The notes below the pieces were generated by a model. That model saw only the letters and a list, made by a program, of their open reading frames with translations. It was not told where the DNA came from and did not search any database. The translations under genes were made by a program, and so were the position numbers. Positions 24,668-32,475 of a stretch of 64,000 nucleotides of DNA are shown in pieces; the first letter of the stretch is position 1; the number at the start of each line of letters is the position of its first letter. The stretch is from Alphaproteobacteria bacterium (lineage in GTDB: Bacteria > Pseudomonadota > Alphaproteobacteria > UBA8366 > Aestuariispiraceae), in contig JAWPMN010000001.1 of the NCBI GenBank assembly GCA_033344895.1, positions 992,001 through 1,056,000 of the forward strand. The letters run 5' to 3'.

Positions 24668-27050
24668 TACCAACGGCCACGCCCCCGCCCTCGCCCCTCT
24701 TGTGCTGATTACACGGCCGGCCGAAGACGCCGCGCCGCTGCTGGATGCGATCCGGGCCATCGGACTGGATGGCATGGTTGAGCCGATGCTTCGGATAGAA
24801 CCGCGGGCGGACGCCCGGATCGACATCGACGATTGCCGGGCGCTGCTGTTTACATCGGCCAACGGCGTACGTGCGTTTTCAAGATTGTCGACCCGTCGGG
24901 ATCTGCCGGTCATCGCTGTCGGCCCCGCCAGTGCCCTGGCCGCGTCGGAGGCCGGATTCGAGGATGTTGAAGCAGCCGCAGGGGATGTCGACGCCCTGAT
25001 CGAGTCGGTGCAGGCCCGGTTTTCGCCGGGGGAAGCGCCGTTCTTTCATGCAGCCGGTACCGTCACCGCAGGGGACCTCAAAGGGCGCCTGGAGGCCATC
25101 GGATACCGTGTCCGGCGCGAACACCTCTACAATGCCGAACCGGCTACCGGGCTGAGCGATGCGTGCCTGGCGGCCTTCGACAGCGGTCGAATTGCCGCGA
25201 CCACGTTTTTTTCTCCCCGTACCGCCACAGCCTTTGTTAGGCTATTGGAAGAATCAGGGCGTGCGCCCCGTGCGCGTACGGTTTGGGCCATCTGTCTCAG
25301 CGAGGCCGTGGCTGCGGAAGCTCGGGCCATCGAATGGACCGGAACCAAAGTCGCCGAAACCCGGGATACCGCGGCGATAATCGCTGCTCTTGCGGAGACG
25401 GTCGGGCCAGGCGCGACGAGTGTGAACGCGGTCGAATCCGCGACAATGAACAAGGCAGGTGCCATGACGGAAGACAAAACCAAGCCGGACAACGAGACCG
25501 ACGATGCGATCGCCGACGAGGATACGATCGCGGAGCCCGTCGAGGACCTCAATGCCGATGCGGTGATCGAGGCTTTTGGCGGCATTCGACCGATGGCGTC
25601 GAAATTGGACGTCGCCGTCAGCACCGTCCAGGGCTGGAAAACCCGCGGCCACATTCCCGATTCCCGATGGCGCGACATCATCGCCGCCGCCGGTGCCCAT
25701 GACATCGACCTGAGTGCGGCGCTGCCGAAAGACGGTCCGGCCGAGCGGGACGCGGACGACGGCGTGGCGGAGAGCGAGACTCCCTGGTCAGAAGAAGCGA
25801 ACGAGCAGAGCGACGCGGCCGGTTCCGTCGATGCCGCAGCCGGCGACACGGATGGTCACGACATGGCAACGGAACAGAGAATCGATACGGAGGAGAGCGC
25901 GGCACAGCCCACGTCCGAGGACGCCGCTCCGGACTCCCCGCAGGACGAACGCCCGGCGACAGCGTCGCAAGGCGGCGGCAAGCTTGCACTGCTGGTCGGT
26001 GTCGCCGCGATCCTGGCAGTGGTCGCCCGGCCGGTCTGGGGCCCCTACGTCGATCCCCATCTGGCCAAGTACATCCCACAGGGGACATCGGGCAGCGGTG
26101 CGCCGATGGTACCAGCCACTCCAAGTGTCGATCTGTCGGAACTCAATGCCGAGATCGCGGATCTGCGGACCCGACTGCAGTCGGTTGAGGAGCGTCCCGT
26201 CGCCATACAGGGTGTCCCCGGTGAAGACGGCCACGGTGTGGTCTACGGCATGGCGAGCCGCCTGTCCGCGCTCGAAGGCGAGATATCGGAACTGCGCGGT
26301 GCCATCAATTCGGTCAAGGCATCGATCGAACGCGATGACGACACGCGGGCACGCCTGCTGGAACGGTTGGGGGTCATCGAGAGTCTGACAGAACAGGCCA
26401 CCACGGAGGCCGAAAGGGCTATGGCCGGTCTGGCCGGTGTCGAGGCGACCCTGAATCGTCAGGACGATGCCATCGCTGCCCTGGAACGTCGTCCCGCGAT
26501 AGAGGGGGCGGCTCAGGCCGGCCTCGCCCTGGCGGTCGGCGATGTCGAATCCGCCATGGCCGACGGACGCCCCTTCTCAGACGCGCTGCTTCGATTGCAG
26601 GCGCTGGCGGAGAACGACCCCGCGATTGCCGAGGCCGCCGGCTCGCTGGTGCCCTACGCTGCTTCCGGGGTGCCGACGGATGCCGATCTGCTGGCCGCAT
26701 TCCGCCGTGAAGCCCCGGCAATGCAGACCGAGCTGGGCAAAACCGATGGCGATGTCCTGGATACGTTGCTGAACGGCGCTCGGTCACTGGTTTCGGTCCG
26801 TCGCAAGGGCGATGCCCCCGACGCGCCCCCCGTCAGCCGCGCAGAGGCAGCGCTGGCACGCGGCGACCTGACCGGCGCCGTTGCCGCTCTGACGCCGGTT
26901 CGAGATGTCTCCACGACAGTCGATCTCTGGCTCGCCGGCGCAGAAGCCCGACTGGCGGCGGAAGCCGCATTGCGCCACCTCCGCCGAACGGTTGCGGCCG
27001 GCCTGAACGGCGTTACGGACGGCGACAGCAAAGACGGGGACGGCGCATGA
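24660..27050 (+). CDS. hemD: Uroporphyrinogen-III synthase fused to HTH/mitofilin-like membrane protein
   Basis: One uninterrupted 796-aa frame. Residues 1 to about 250 are HemD (LVLITRPAEDAAPLLDAIR, LLFTSANGVRAFS, TFFSPRTATAFVRLL), which closes hydroxymethylbilane to uroporphyrinogen III. After an Asp/Glu-rich linker comes a helix-turn-helix-like segment (about 301-350; FGGIRPMASKLDVAVSTVQG). Then an acidic region, a membrane helix (about 441-460), a coiled coil (about 500-620) and an Ala-rich alpha-helical C-terminus like bacterial mitofilin (COG4223). In relatives the two halves are usually separate genes. The TTG at 24660 overlaps hemC by 8 bp. In-frame ATGs at 25446 and 25464, the latter after AAGGCAGG, could start the second half independently. 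The end overlaps hemY by 4 bp. Confidence 0.85.
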   Translation: MTDTNGHAPALAPLVLITRPAEDAAPLLDAIRAIGLDGMVEPMLRIEPRADARIDIDDCRALLFTSANGVRAFSRLSTRRDLPVIAVGPASALAASEAGFEDVEAAAGDVDALIESVQARFSPGEAPFFHAAGTVTAGDLKGRLEAIGYRVRREHLYNAEPATGLSDACLAAFDSGRIAATTFFSPRTATAFVRLLEESGRAPRARTVWAICLSEAVAAEARAIEWTGTKVAETRDTAAIIAALAETVGPGATSVNAVESATMNKAGAMTEDKTKPDNETDDAIADEDTIAEPVEDLNADAVIEAFGGIRPMASKLDVAVSTVQGWKTRGHIPDSRWRDIIAAAGAHDIDLSAALPKDGPAERDADDGVAESETPWSEEANEQSDAAGSVDAAAGDTDGHDMATEQRIDTEESAAQPTSEDAAPDSPQDERPATASQGGGKLALLVGVAAILAVVARPVWGPYVDPHLAKYIPQGTSGSGAPMVPATPSVDLSELNAEIADLRTRLQSVEERPVAIQGVPGEDGHGVVYGMASRLSALEGEISELRGAINSVKASIERDDDTRARLLERLGVIESLTEQATTEAERAMAGLAGVEATLNRQDDAIAALERRPAIEGAAQAGLALAVGDVESAMADGRPFSDALLRLQALAENDPAIAEAAGSLVPYAASGVPTDADLLAAFRREAPAMQTELGKTDGDVLDTLLNGARSLVSVRRKGDAPDAPPVSRAEAALARGDLTGAVAALTPVRDVSTTVDLWLAGAEARLAAEAALRHLRRTVAAGLNGVTDGDSKDGDGA

Positions 27051-28315
27051 CCTGGCGGGTTCTCTGGTTTCTGATCAAGCTGGGCATCATTGGTGCCCTT
27101 GCGGTGTTCTTTGCGCTGGAGCCCGGTCGCGTCACCTTCGACTGGCAGGGCTGGGTCATCGACATGCCGGTCGGCGTCTTCGCGCTGAGCCTTCTGGTTC
27201 TGGTGCTTTTGTTCGTCTACGGGGAACGAATCCGACAGACCGTATTTCGTTTCCCGGGCCGCTGGCGTGCTCAGCGCAAAGCCATCCGTGAGATGAAGGG
27301 CTATCGCGCCCTGACGCTGGGCATGGTTGCGGTCGCGGCGGGCGACAAGGACGAATCCCGGCGGCAATCACGCCGCGCCAAGGATCTGCTGACCGACGCG
27401 CCCCTGACCAAGCTGCTGCAGGCCCAAAGCGCCCGCCTGTCCGGCGACGATCAGGCCGCTGTGGCCTATTTCGAGGATATGCGCGGCGACCCCGAGGTGG
27501 CGTTCCTCGGACTGCGCGGTCTGATGACCCAGGCTCTGCGTGCCGGGGACAAGGCCCGTGCATTGGAATTGGCCGAGGAAGCACGAAAGCTGCGCCCTGC
27601 CGCCAAATGGGTGTTGCTGGAGCTGCTGGACCTGCAGATCAATGCCGGCCGTTGGGCCAGCGCCCTCAAAACATTGGAGGATGCAGAGCGTACCGGCGCT
27701 CTGCCGCCCGAGGAAGCCGCCCCGGTTCGCGCACGTCTGGCCGTCCGGCAGGCCGAGTTGCTGTCAATTAGAGGCGATGACGGGCCGGCCCTGAAAACGG
27801 CGCAGACCGCGCTGAAGGCCGATCCGGAAAATGCGGAGGCCGTCACCCTGGCCGCAAGCCTGATGGCGCGTGCCGGTAAGGACCGGAAGGCGGAGAAACT
27901 GATCGAGGATGCCTGGCAGAAGGCGCCCGGCCCCCATCTGGCGGCAGCCTATCGGGACCTTGCACCGGAGGGGACAACCGCCCTCGCCCAGGTAAAGCGG
28001 TTTGAAAAACTGCTCAGCCTCGCGCCCGATGACGCGGAAAGCCATATGGCACTGGCCGATGCCAGCCTGGATGCCGAATTGTGGGGTGAAGCCCGGTCGC
28101 ATCTGGCGAAGTCCCTCGACATCGTCGGGGAGCCTGTGCCACCGCGCCTGTGCCGTCTCTGGGCGCGACTGGAAGAATCCGAGCATGGTGACCTGACGGC
28201 GGCGCATGCCTGGCTGATGCGCGCAACGGAGGTTGAAGATTCTCAGGGTCTTACCACGGCCGTCGAACCCCAATCCCATCTGGGCGACCACCGGGATGAC
28301 GGTGTCGTCGTCTGA
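27047..28315 (+). CDS. hemY: HemY-type TPR membrane protein
   Basis: 422 aa. Two N-terminal membrane helices (about 5-22 and 42-63) carry the HemY N-terminal domain (WFLIKLGIIGALAVFFALEPG, FRFPGRWRAQRKAIREMKGYRALTLGM). A long tetratricopeptide-repeat region follows. Encoded at the end of hem operons in proteobacteria but its biochemical role is not settled; it is unrelated to the Gram-positive HemY oxidase. Coupled to the preceding fusion gene by ATGA. The last residues are acidic and probably disordered. Confidence 0.92.
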   Translation: MTWRVLWFLIKLGIIGALAVFFALEPGRVTFDWQGWVIDMPVGVFALSLLVLVLLFVYGERIRQTVFRFPGRWRAQRKAIREMKGYRALTLGMVAVAAGDKDESRRQSRRAKDLLTDAPLTKLLQAQSARLSGDDQAAVAYFEDMRGDPEVAFLGLRGLMTQALRAGDKARALELAEEARKLRPAAKWVLLELLDLQINAGRWASALKTLEDAERTGALPPEEAAPVRARLAVRQAELLSIRGDDGPALKTAQTALKADPENAEAVTLAASLMARAGKDRKAEKLIEDAWQKAPGPHLAAAYRDLAPEGTTALAQVKRFEKLLSLAPDDAESHMALADASLDAELWGEARSHLAKSLDIVGEPVPPRLCRLWARLEESEHGDLTAAHAWLMRATEVEDSQGLTTAVEPQSHLGDHRDDGVVV

Positions 28316-28636
28316 CCGGTCGCCGGATTCAGCTCAAAAAAAAGGCCGGACGGGACCGGCCTGAGTCTGACTTGGAGGTAGAAGGTTGCGGTGTTTCCCC
28401 GGCGGGGGACGGATCCTTTTGGATCGAAGCGCCGAGGATTTGCGCCGCCTTCTGACGATCAATATGGGTCACATAGGCGCAAACGTAAGTGATTGCCGTC
28501 ACATTGCCCCAATTTTTTCGTCTTTCAGGTCACATTTCGCGGCGAAATCAGGTCAGGTCGGACTTGCAATGCGGCTGCGGTGCGGATAAAACCCTGCCGC
28601 CTGACGCCAGTGGCGAGCAGGCATCGATTGTGGCGG
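28316..28636. other. 321-bp intergenic region between hemY and tRNA-Thr
   Basis: No convincing gene; short open frames here lack ribosome sites and coding character. It holds the hairpin at 28336-28361 described separately, and leads into tRNA-Thr. A weak promoter-like pair, TTGCAA and GATAAA, 15 bp apart near 28564-28590, could serve the tRNA but the spacing is short. Confidence 0.5.
28336..28361 (-). terminator. Hairpin with U-run only on the minus strand
   Basis: GGCCGG-ACGGGA-CCGGCC preceded on the plus strand by eight A. Read on the minus strand this is a stem followed by eight T, a standard intrinsic terminator. Plus-strand transcripts from hemY would form the stem without a U-tract. 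It could stop antisense transcription arriving from the gene at 28803-29411. Confidence 0.65.
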
Positions 28637-28712
28637 GCCGCCATAGCTCAGTTGGTAGAGCGGCGCATTCGTAATGCGTAGGTCGGGTGTTCGAGTCACC
28701 CTGGCGGCACCA
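28637..28712 (+). tRNA. tRNA-Thr (CGT)
   Basis: A 76-nt cloverleaf. Acceptor GCCGCCA/TGGCGGC, D arm GCTC-AGTTGGTA-GAGC, anticodon stem GCGCA/TGCGT with loop TTCGTAA (anticodon CGT). The T arm is GGGTG-TTCGAGT-CACCC and the CCA end is encoded. Confidence 0.97.
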
Positions 28713-28802
28713 CTTCCTCCCGAAAAAACAGCAGACGCCAACCCGTTTCGTTCGGGGCAGGCTGTCATGCGTGCTGTCCCCGCAGCCTGATCGGAGGGGC
28801 CG

Positions 28803-29411
28803 CTATCCGTGCGGACGGATATCGCCGGTATCGTGGGCATACAGGTAGTCTTCCACCGCCGATTTCAGCGCGGTCGCAGCCTGGATCGGGATCTTGTAGG
28901 CATGTCCCCCCTGAACCAGACGATTGTCCTGCATGACCCAGAAACTGGGCGTCCGGCCGCGATTGGAGACATGTACCGCCAGCGGCACCGGCGCCCCTGC
29001 CGGATTGCTAAGGGCCAGTCTGACACCGTCTTCTCGGCCTTCGCGAACGATCTCGAACCGCCAACGCTCCTGCCGCAGGACATAGCGCATCGCCTCCTCA
29101 ACCAAAGCCACCGGATCGTCGGCATCGACTTTCGCCAGTTGCTGCGCCACCAGGATTTCCAGGGCCTGTGAGGCGGTCGCGATGTCTTCCCGGTCGATGC
29201 TGAGCGCCGCATTCAGGCAACGAGCCGCAACCTGAGCCAGTTCGTCGCCGTCCAGCGTCGCCGTCATCCCCCAAATCTCCAGATCGTCATCGTCCGGTGA
29301 CCGGCTTCGCGCCGCCTCTATCCGGATCGGAGCGGCATTTGTTGCCCCATCCTTGCCGACGCTGACCAGTACGACCGCATCCCGGTCGGCGACGAATCGA
29401 TAATCTGGCAT
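28803..29411 (-). CDS. Protein of unknown function
   Basis: 202 aa, no membrane segment or signal peptide and no family I recognise. The N-terminus (MPDYRFVADRDAVVLVSVGK) looks like a short beta-rich segment. The middle contains a helix rich in Ala (ALEILVAQQLAKVDADDPVALVEEAMRYVL). The C-terminus has FWVMQDNRLVQGGHAYKIPI. AAAGGAG lies about 10 bases before the ATG, and base composition matches neighbouring genes, so it is likely real. It is divergent from the first XRE regulator across an AT-rich spacer. Confidence 0.65.
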   Translation of the reverse strand: MPDYRFVADRDAVVLVSVGKDGATNAAPIRIEAARSRSPDDDDLEIWGMTATLDGDELAQVAARCLNAALSIDREDIATASQALEILVAQQLAKVDADDPVALVEEAMRYVLRQERWRFEIVREGREDGVRLALSNPAGAPVPLAVHVSNRGRTPSFWVMQDNRLVQGGHAYKIPIQAATALKSAVEDYLYAHDTGDIRPHG

Positions 29412-29643
29412 CGATACTGTTGCTCCTTTGTTACAGAACCCTCTAGTGGCGAAATAACCGCCAAATAGGAAACAAATACACCCTATGGACTGCCAATTGT
29501 ACCGCTAAAGTTTTAGAGTGCGGCATTTCAATACCGTTAACCTCACGTTTTAATTGAATTGAAAAAAATCAATCAAGTTGAATTACCGCTGGGATAGGAT
29601 AATCGTTACGACCTGGATTTGGGGGGTTGAGAGGGACTAAGGG
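29412..29643. promoter_or_regulatory. AT-rich divergent regulatory region
   Basis: 232 bp with clearly lower GC than the surrounding DNA, between the unknown gene and the first XRE regulator. It contains several TTGA/TCAA elements (TTGAATTGA, six A, then TCAATCAA), an imperfect inverted arrangement around 29556-29580. Likely holds promoters and operators for one or both genes. Confidence 0.45.
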
Positions 29644-29994
29644 ATGGCGCATCCAGTTGACGTTGCAGTAGGGAATCGCGTTCGCGAGTTGCGTACACGT
29701 GCCGGACTGTCTCAGACGGATCTGGGTCTGAAACTCGGTGTCAGTTTCCAACAGGTTCAGAAGTATGAAAAGGGCGTCAACCGAATGGGGGCGAGCCGCC
29801 TCATTCAGATTTGCGAAGCCCTTAAAGTGTCGGTGAACGACATTTTCGACGGCATTGCGTCCGTCACGGATGCCGCTGACAAGCCTTTGGCCGATCCGGA
29901 GGCAATGCGGATCGCGCGGGATATCCAGCGGATCGAGAACGAGGGTATGCGGACGGCGGTCAAACAGCTCGTCCGGACCATGTCCCGTCTGTAA
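29644..29994 (+). CDS. XRE-family transcriptional regulator, PraR/PhrR-like (1)
   Basis: 116 aa. The N-terminal Cro/CI helix-turn-helix (about 10-65) contains RTRAGLSQTDLGLKLGVSFQ and QVQKYEKGVNRMGASRL, close to rhizobial PraR/PhrR repressors. The tail (ADPEAMRIARDIQRIENEGM) is a short helical domain. The ATG follows AGAGGG. PraR in Rhizobium represses quorum-sensing genes; here a LuxI/LuxR-like pair lies 1-2 kb downstream, which suggests a similar role (inference). It is convergent with a paralogue. Confidence 0.88.
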   Translation: MAHPVDVAVGNRVRELRTRAGLSQTDLGLKLGVSFQQVQKYEKGVNRMGASRLIQICEALKVSVNDIFDGIASVTDAADKPLADPEAMRIARDIQRIENEGMRTAVKQLVRTMSRL

Positions 29995-30102
29995 CGTCGT
30001 CGCGCAAAAAAGGTGAATACGGTACCGATCTGCAAGGTTCGGCCGCACCGCTGCTGACAACGGCGCGACCGCCCTTGAAACAATACACTACCGTCACTGA
30101 TT

Positions 30103-30471
30103 TTAGCTCGCCAGGCGCGCCTCGGCGGCAACGTCGATCAGGCGGATGATCTCACGACGCATGGCGTCGTCCGGGATCTGGTGAAGCTTGGTCGCCGTGG
30201 CGATGGCCTTCCGCGACAGTTTCGCGTTGTTCGGCCCCTGATCGGCATCGACGCCGTCGATCCCGTCAAAGAAATACTCGACCGGAACACTCAATGCGAC
30301 GGAGGTCTGCAACAGGCGGCTGGCGCCGATCCGGTTCGTGCCCTTCTCGTACTTCTGCACCTGCTGAAAACTTACGCCCAGCTTGTCGCCCAGATCAGTC
30401 TGGGACATTCCCTTGGCAACACGCGCTTCGCGCACACGGCGGCCAACATAAACATCCGTAGGATGCGGCAT
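30103..30471 (-). CDS. XRE-family transcriptional regulator, PraR/PhrR-like (2)
   Basis: 122 aa. The helix-turn-helix half (ARVAKGMSQTDLGDKLGVSF, QVQKYEKGTNRIGASRL) is nearly the same as in the neighbouring regulator at 29644, so the two are paralogues facing each other. The C-terminal halves differ: this one has SRKAIATATKLHQIPDDAMR. The ATG at 30471 has AGGAG 7 bases before it; the frame stays open upstream but without a site. It is divergent from the LuxI-like gene and may control it. Confidence 0.9.
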   Translation of the reverse strand: MPHPTDVYVGRRVREARVAKGMSQTDLGDKLGVSFQQVQKYEKGTNRIGASRLLQTSVALSVPVEYFFDGIDGVDADQGPNNAKLSRKAIATATKLHQIPDDAMRREIIRLIDVAAEARLAS

Positions 30472-30832
30472 ATCAATCTCCTGTTTCGACTTGGATGAAA
30501 CCGCTCCCATGAGCCCGGCTTGGCGGATGGTGTGAGGCACGACCGATCCACTGCGGACCAAAGACCGCAACAACGGATTCATGGAAAGCTGGATTTAGGC
30601 CGGCTGACACCGACACCGCCGGACGTACTGACGGGGCGTTCGCCCCAAGGTCCCGAAGCACGAGTTTGCGTCTTCAATACAGGACCCGAATACACGGCAG
30701 AAGTGCAATTACATTACAGTGAAATTACATATGTTCAAGGAAAATCGCGTTTTTATCCGTAGAACACGGTAAAAGAGTACTCACGGGTGCCGAAAGCGCC
30801 CAAATCCAACCGTTTAAGTGGAAGGGAAGATC
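30472..30832. other. 361-bp intergenic region upstream of the LuxI-like gene
   Basis: No convincing gene. The half nearest the LuxI-like gene (30700-30800) is AT-rich against the GC-rich background. It contains AATTACAT twice and an ACATATGT palindrome, described separately. It must hold promoters for both the second XRE gene and the LuxI-like gene. Confidence 0.5.
30707..30734. repeat. Direct repeat AATTACAT x2 with overlapping palindrome
   Basis: AATTACAT occurs at 30707-30714 and 30723-30730, 16 bp start to start. The second copy runs into the palindrome ACATATGT (30727-30734). It lies about 100 bp before the LuxI-like start, in a plausible operator position. Confidence 0.5.
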
Positions 30833-31441
30833 ATGTCAGAACTCAAGATTGACCACCCCCGGCATAAGGATGCCGATTCAGTACGCGTCATTGTGGTGAC
30901 CACGATGAACGACTTCATGGCGTGCAACGCCGTCAGATCCGCCGCATTCCTGGCCCGCGGCGAACCGTTCCACGAAGAATTCGACGGCAACGATCTGGTC
31001 AGCACGACCCATCTCCTGGCGAAATGCGGCAAAGCGCCGATCGGCACCATGCGGGTGAGGATCCTGAGCGCGGGCGCGGGCGGCGTCGCGGCATGGGAAC
31101 GGCTGGCCATTCTCCCCAATGCCGGTCGGCTCGGCACGAAGGCGCTGCTGGGTCTCGCCCGAACCGCACGGGCCTACAGCGAATTCAAAGGGGTCAGCGC
31201 GGTTGTCGGCGCGGTCGAGAACCCGAAACTGCTCAAATTCTGGCAGAAGCATGGATTTGAGTTGATGAATGTACCGCCCGCAGTATACAACAATGTCGAG
31301 TATCACCAGATTCGGCTAAATCTACGCGATGCCAGAGACATTCATGCCGTGTCGGAGGATTCCGACCTCCTTGAGGCAATGAATGGGTCGGTCGAATATC
31401 TCGATTTCGACCGATACCTGTCTCAGCATGCCGAAATGTAG
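30833..31441 (+). CDS. GNAT-fold acyltransferase, LuxI-like (possible autoinducer synthase)
   Basis: 202 aa. The pattern RSAAF (Arg35, Phe39), EEFDGND (Asp51, Asp54) and GTMRVR (Arg74) lines up with the invariant Arg24, Phe28, Asp45, Asp48 and Arg69 of acyl-homoserine-lactone synthases. The Trp usual at position 34 is not in place, and the stretch before the next acidic residue (WERLAILP) is shorter than in LuxI. The second half (ENPKLLKFWQKHGFEL) reads as a general GNAT acetyltransferase. So it is either a divergent autoinducer synthase or another acyl- or acetyltransferase. The ATG at 30833 follows GGAAGGGAAG. The LuxR-type gene 215 bp downstream favours a signalling role. Confidence 0.7.
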   Translation: MSELKIDHPRHKDADSVRVIVVTTMNDFMACNAVRSAAFLARGEPFHEEFDGNDLVSTTHLLAKCGKAPIGTMRVRILSAGAGGVAAWERLAILPNAGRLGTKALLGLARTARAYSEFKGVSAVVGAVENPKLLKFWQKHGFELMNVPPAVYNNVEYHQIRLNLRDARDIHAVSEDSDLLEAMNGSVEYLDFDRYLSQHAEM

Positions 31442-31602
31442 GGTTTTCAGCCAGTTAGACAGGCGGATCCTACCGTTGCGCTGGAAGCGGGCGGCCCACC
31501 GGCTGCCCGAATCCAGATGGGGCGTACATAAAGGACGCGGTACAAGGGTCACGGCATGTGCGCAAGGCGCGGATGACGACAACCACTTTAAGGTCCCGGT
31601 AA

Positions 31603-31620
31603 TAGAATCGGCGTATTCTA
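31603..31620. promoter_or_regulatory. Perfect-arm 18-bp dyad, lux-box-like
   Basis: TAGAAT-CGGCGT-ATTCTA: six-base arms are exactly complementary. Length and placement, 36 bases before the luxR-type start, resemble lux-type boxes (18-20 bp dyads). The core sequence differs from known lux boxes. It may be the target of the adjacent LuxR-type protein or of an XRE neighbour. Confidence 0.5.
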
Positions 31621-31656
31621 CAATCACTGAATGTACTGAAGGGTAAATTCCGAAAC

Positions 31657-32403
31657 GTGGCGGATCGTAAGTCCCACAATGCCAACGCCGTATCGGCGCC
31701 GCTCGTCTCCCTGGGGACGGGATCGGCTTTGAATGCGTTCGCAAACGCGGATTCGCCCATGACCGTGGTTCGGACCGTGAAGGCGCTGGGGTTCAAATGG
31801 GCCTTCTGGCAATCCTGGGAAACGGACGCGGTCCTGACCTGGGATGCCATGCCGGATGGATTCCTTGAGCATTACTACGGCATTCAGGCGGACAGGTTCT
31901 GTCCCGTGGCCGTCGCCATTCGGCGCCGCTGGCAGAATTTCACCTTCTCCGAGGCGCGCGCGACACTGACGGGCCCCTATGCCAACGACGCTACCCGAGT
32001 CTGGGAAGCGTTCGGTGTTCGCGACGGAACCGTCATATTCGGCGGGCGCGGTCAGAATGTCAGCGCCCTCATCCTGACATCCGACAAATCGGTCGATTCC
32101 CTTTTCATGCAGTTCCGCGCTGAACTGTCGATCGCGGCGGTGCGTATGGATGAACTGCTGCGCGGTCATCCGGGCCTGACCCGCACGGCGCGTGACTTCA
32201 TCAATCTCAGCGAGAAGCAGATGGATGTCCTGCGCATCCAGATCGACCACCCGGAACTGAGCTTCCAGGAACAGGCCAAGCTGCTGGATATTTCGCCGCG
32301 CATGCTGGAGAAACGACACCAGCAGATTGCCAAGCGTTTCGGTGTTTCGAGCTTTACCGCGGCCGTCGCAAAGGCCGTCGCCGACGGCATCGGCCTCGGC
32401 TGA
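31657..32403 (+). CDS. LuxR-family regulator with autoinducer-binding-like domain
   Basis: 248 aa. Residues about 30-175 resemble an autoinducer-binding domain (ALGFKWAFWQSW, then HYYGIQADRFCPVAVAIRRR with Asp79 and Pro83, and later FGGRGQNVSALIL). The GerE-type helix-turn-helix is at about 184-245 (LSEKQMDVLRIQIDHPELSF, then ISPRMLEKRHQQIAKRFGV). Asp-Pro spacing is altered from TraR/LuxR, so the ligand may not be a standard acyl-homoserine lactone. The start is GTG at 31657 with only a weak upstream site. It follows the LuxI-like gene on the same strand. Confidence 0.82.
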   Translation: MADRKSHNANAVSAPLVSLGTGSALNAFANADSPMTVVRTVKALGFKWAFWQSWETDAVLTWDAMPDGFLEHYYGIQADRFCPVAVAIRRRWQNFTFSEARATLTGPYANDATRVWEAFGVRDGTVIFGGRGQNVSALILTSDKSVDSLFMQFRAELSIAAVRMDELLRGHPGLTRTARDFINLSEKQMDVLRIQIDHPELSFQEQAKLLDISPRMLEKRHQQIAKRFGVSSFTAAVAKAVADGIGLG

Positions 32404-32445
32404 CCCCTGCCCCGGGCGCCGCCACGCCCCCTGCATCGTCGCAAA

Positions 32446-32475
32446 TTGGACGGGCCTATTGCGATGCAGTATAAC
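32446..32475 (+). promoter_or_regulatory. Candidate sigma-70 promoter of acnA
   Basis: TTGGAC and TATAAC separated by 18 bp, about 115 bp upstream of the acnA start. This leaves a 5' leader of roughly 110 nt in which no riboswitch-like structure was recognised. Confidence 0.5.

Noticed and set aside
30520-30762. An 80-codon frame between the second XRE gene and the LuxI-like gene
   Set aside because: No ribosome site, no hydrophobic or domain pattern, and it runs through the AT-rich operator region.
28637-32403. Genomic island integrated at tRNA-Thr
   Set aside because: No integrase and no second copy of the tRNA 3' end was seen up to 32.5 kb, although the AT-rich spacers made it worth looking.
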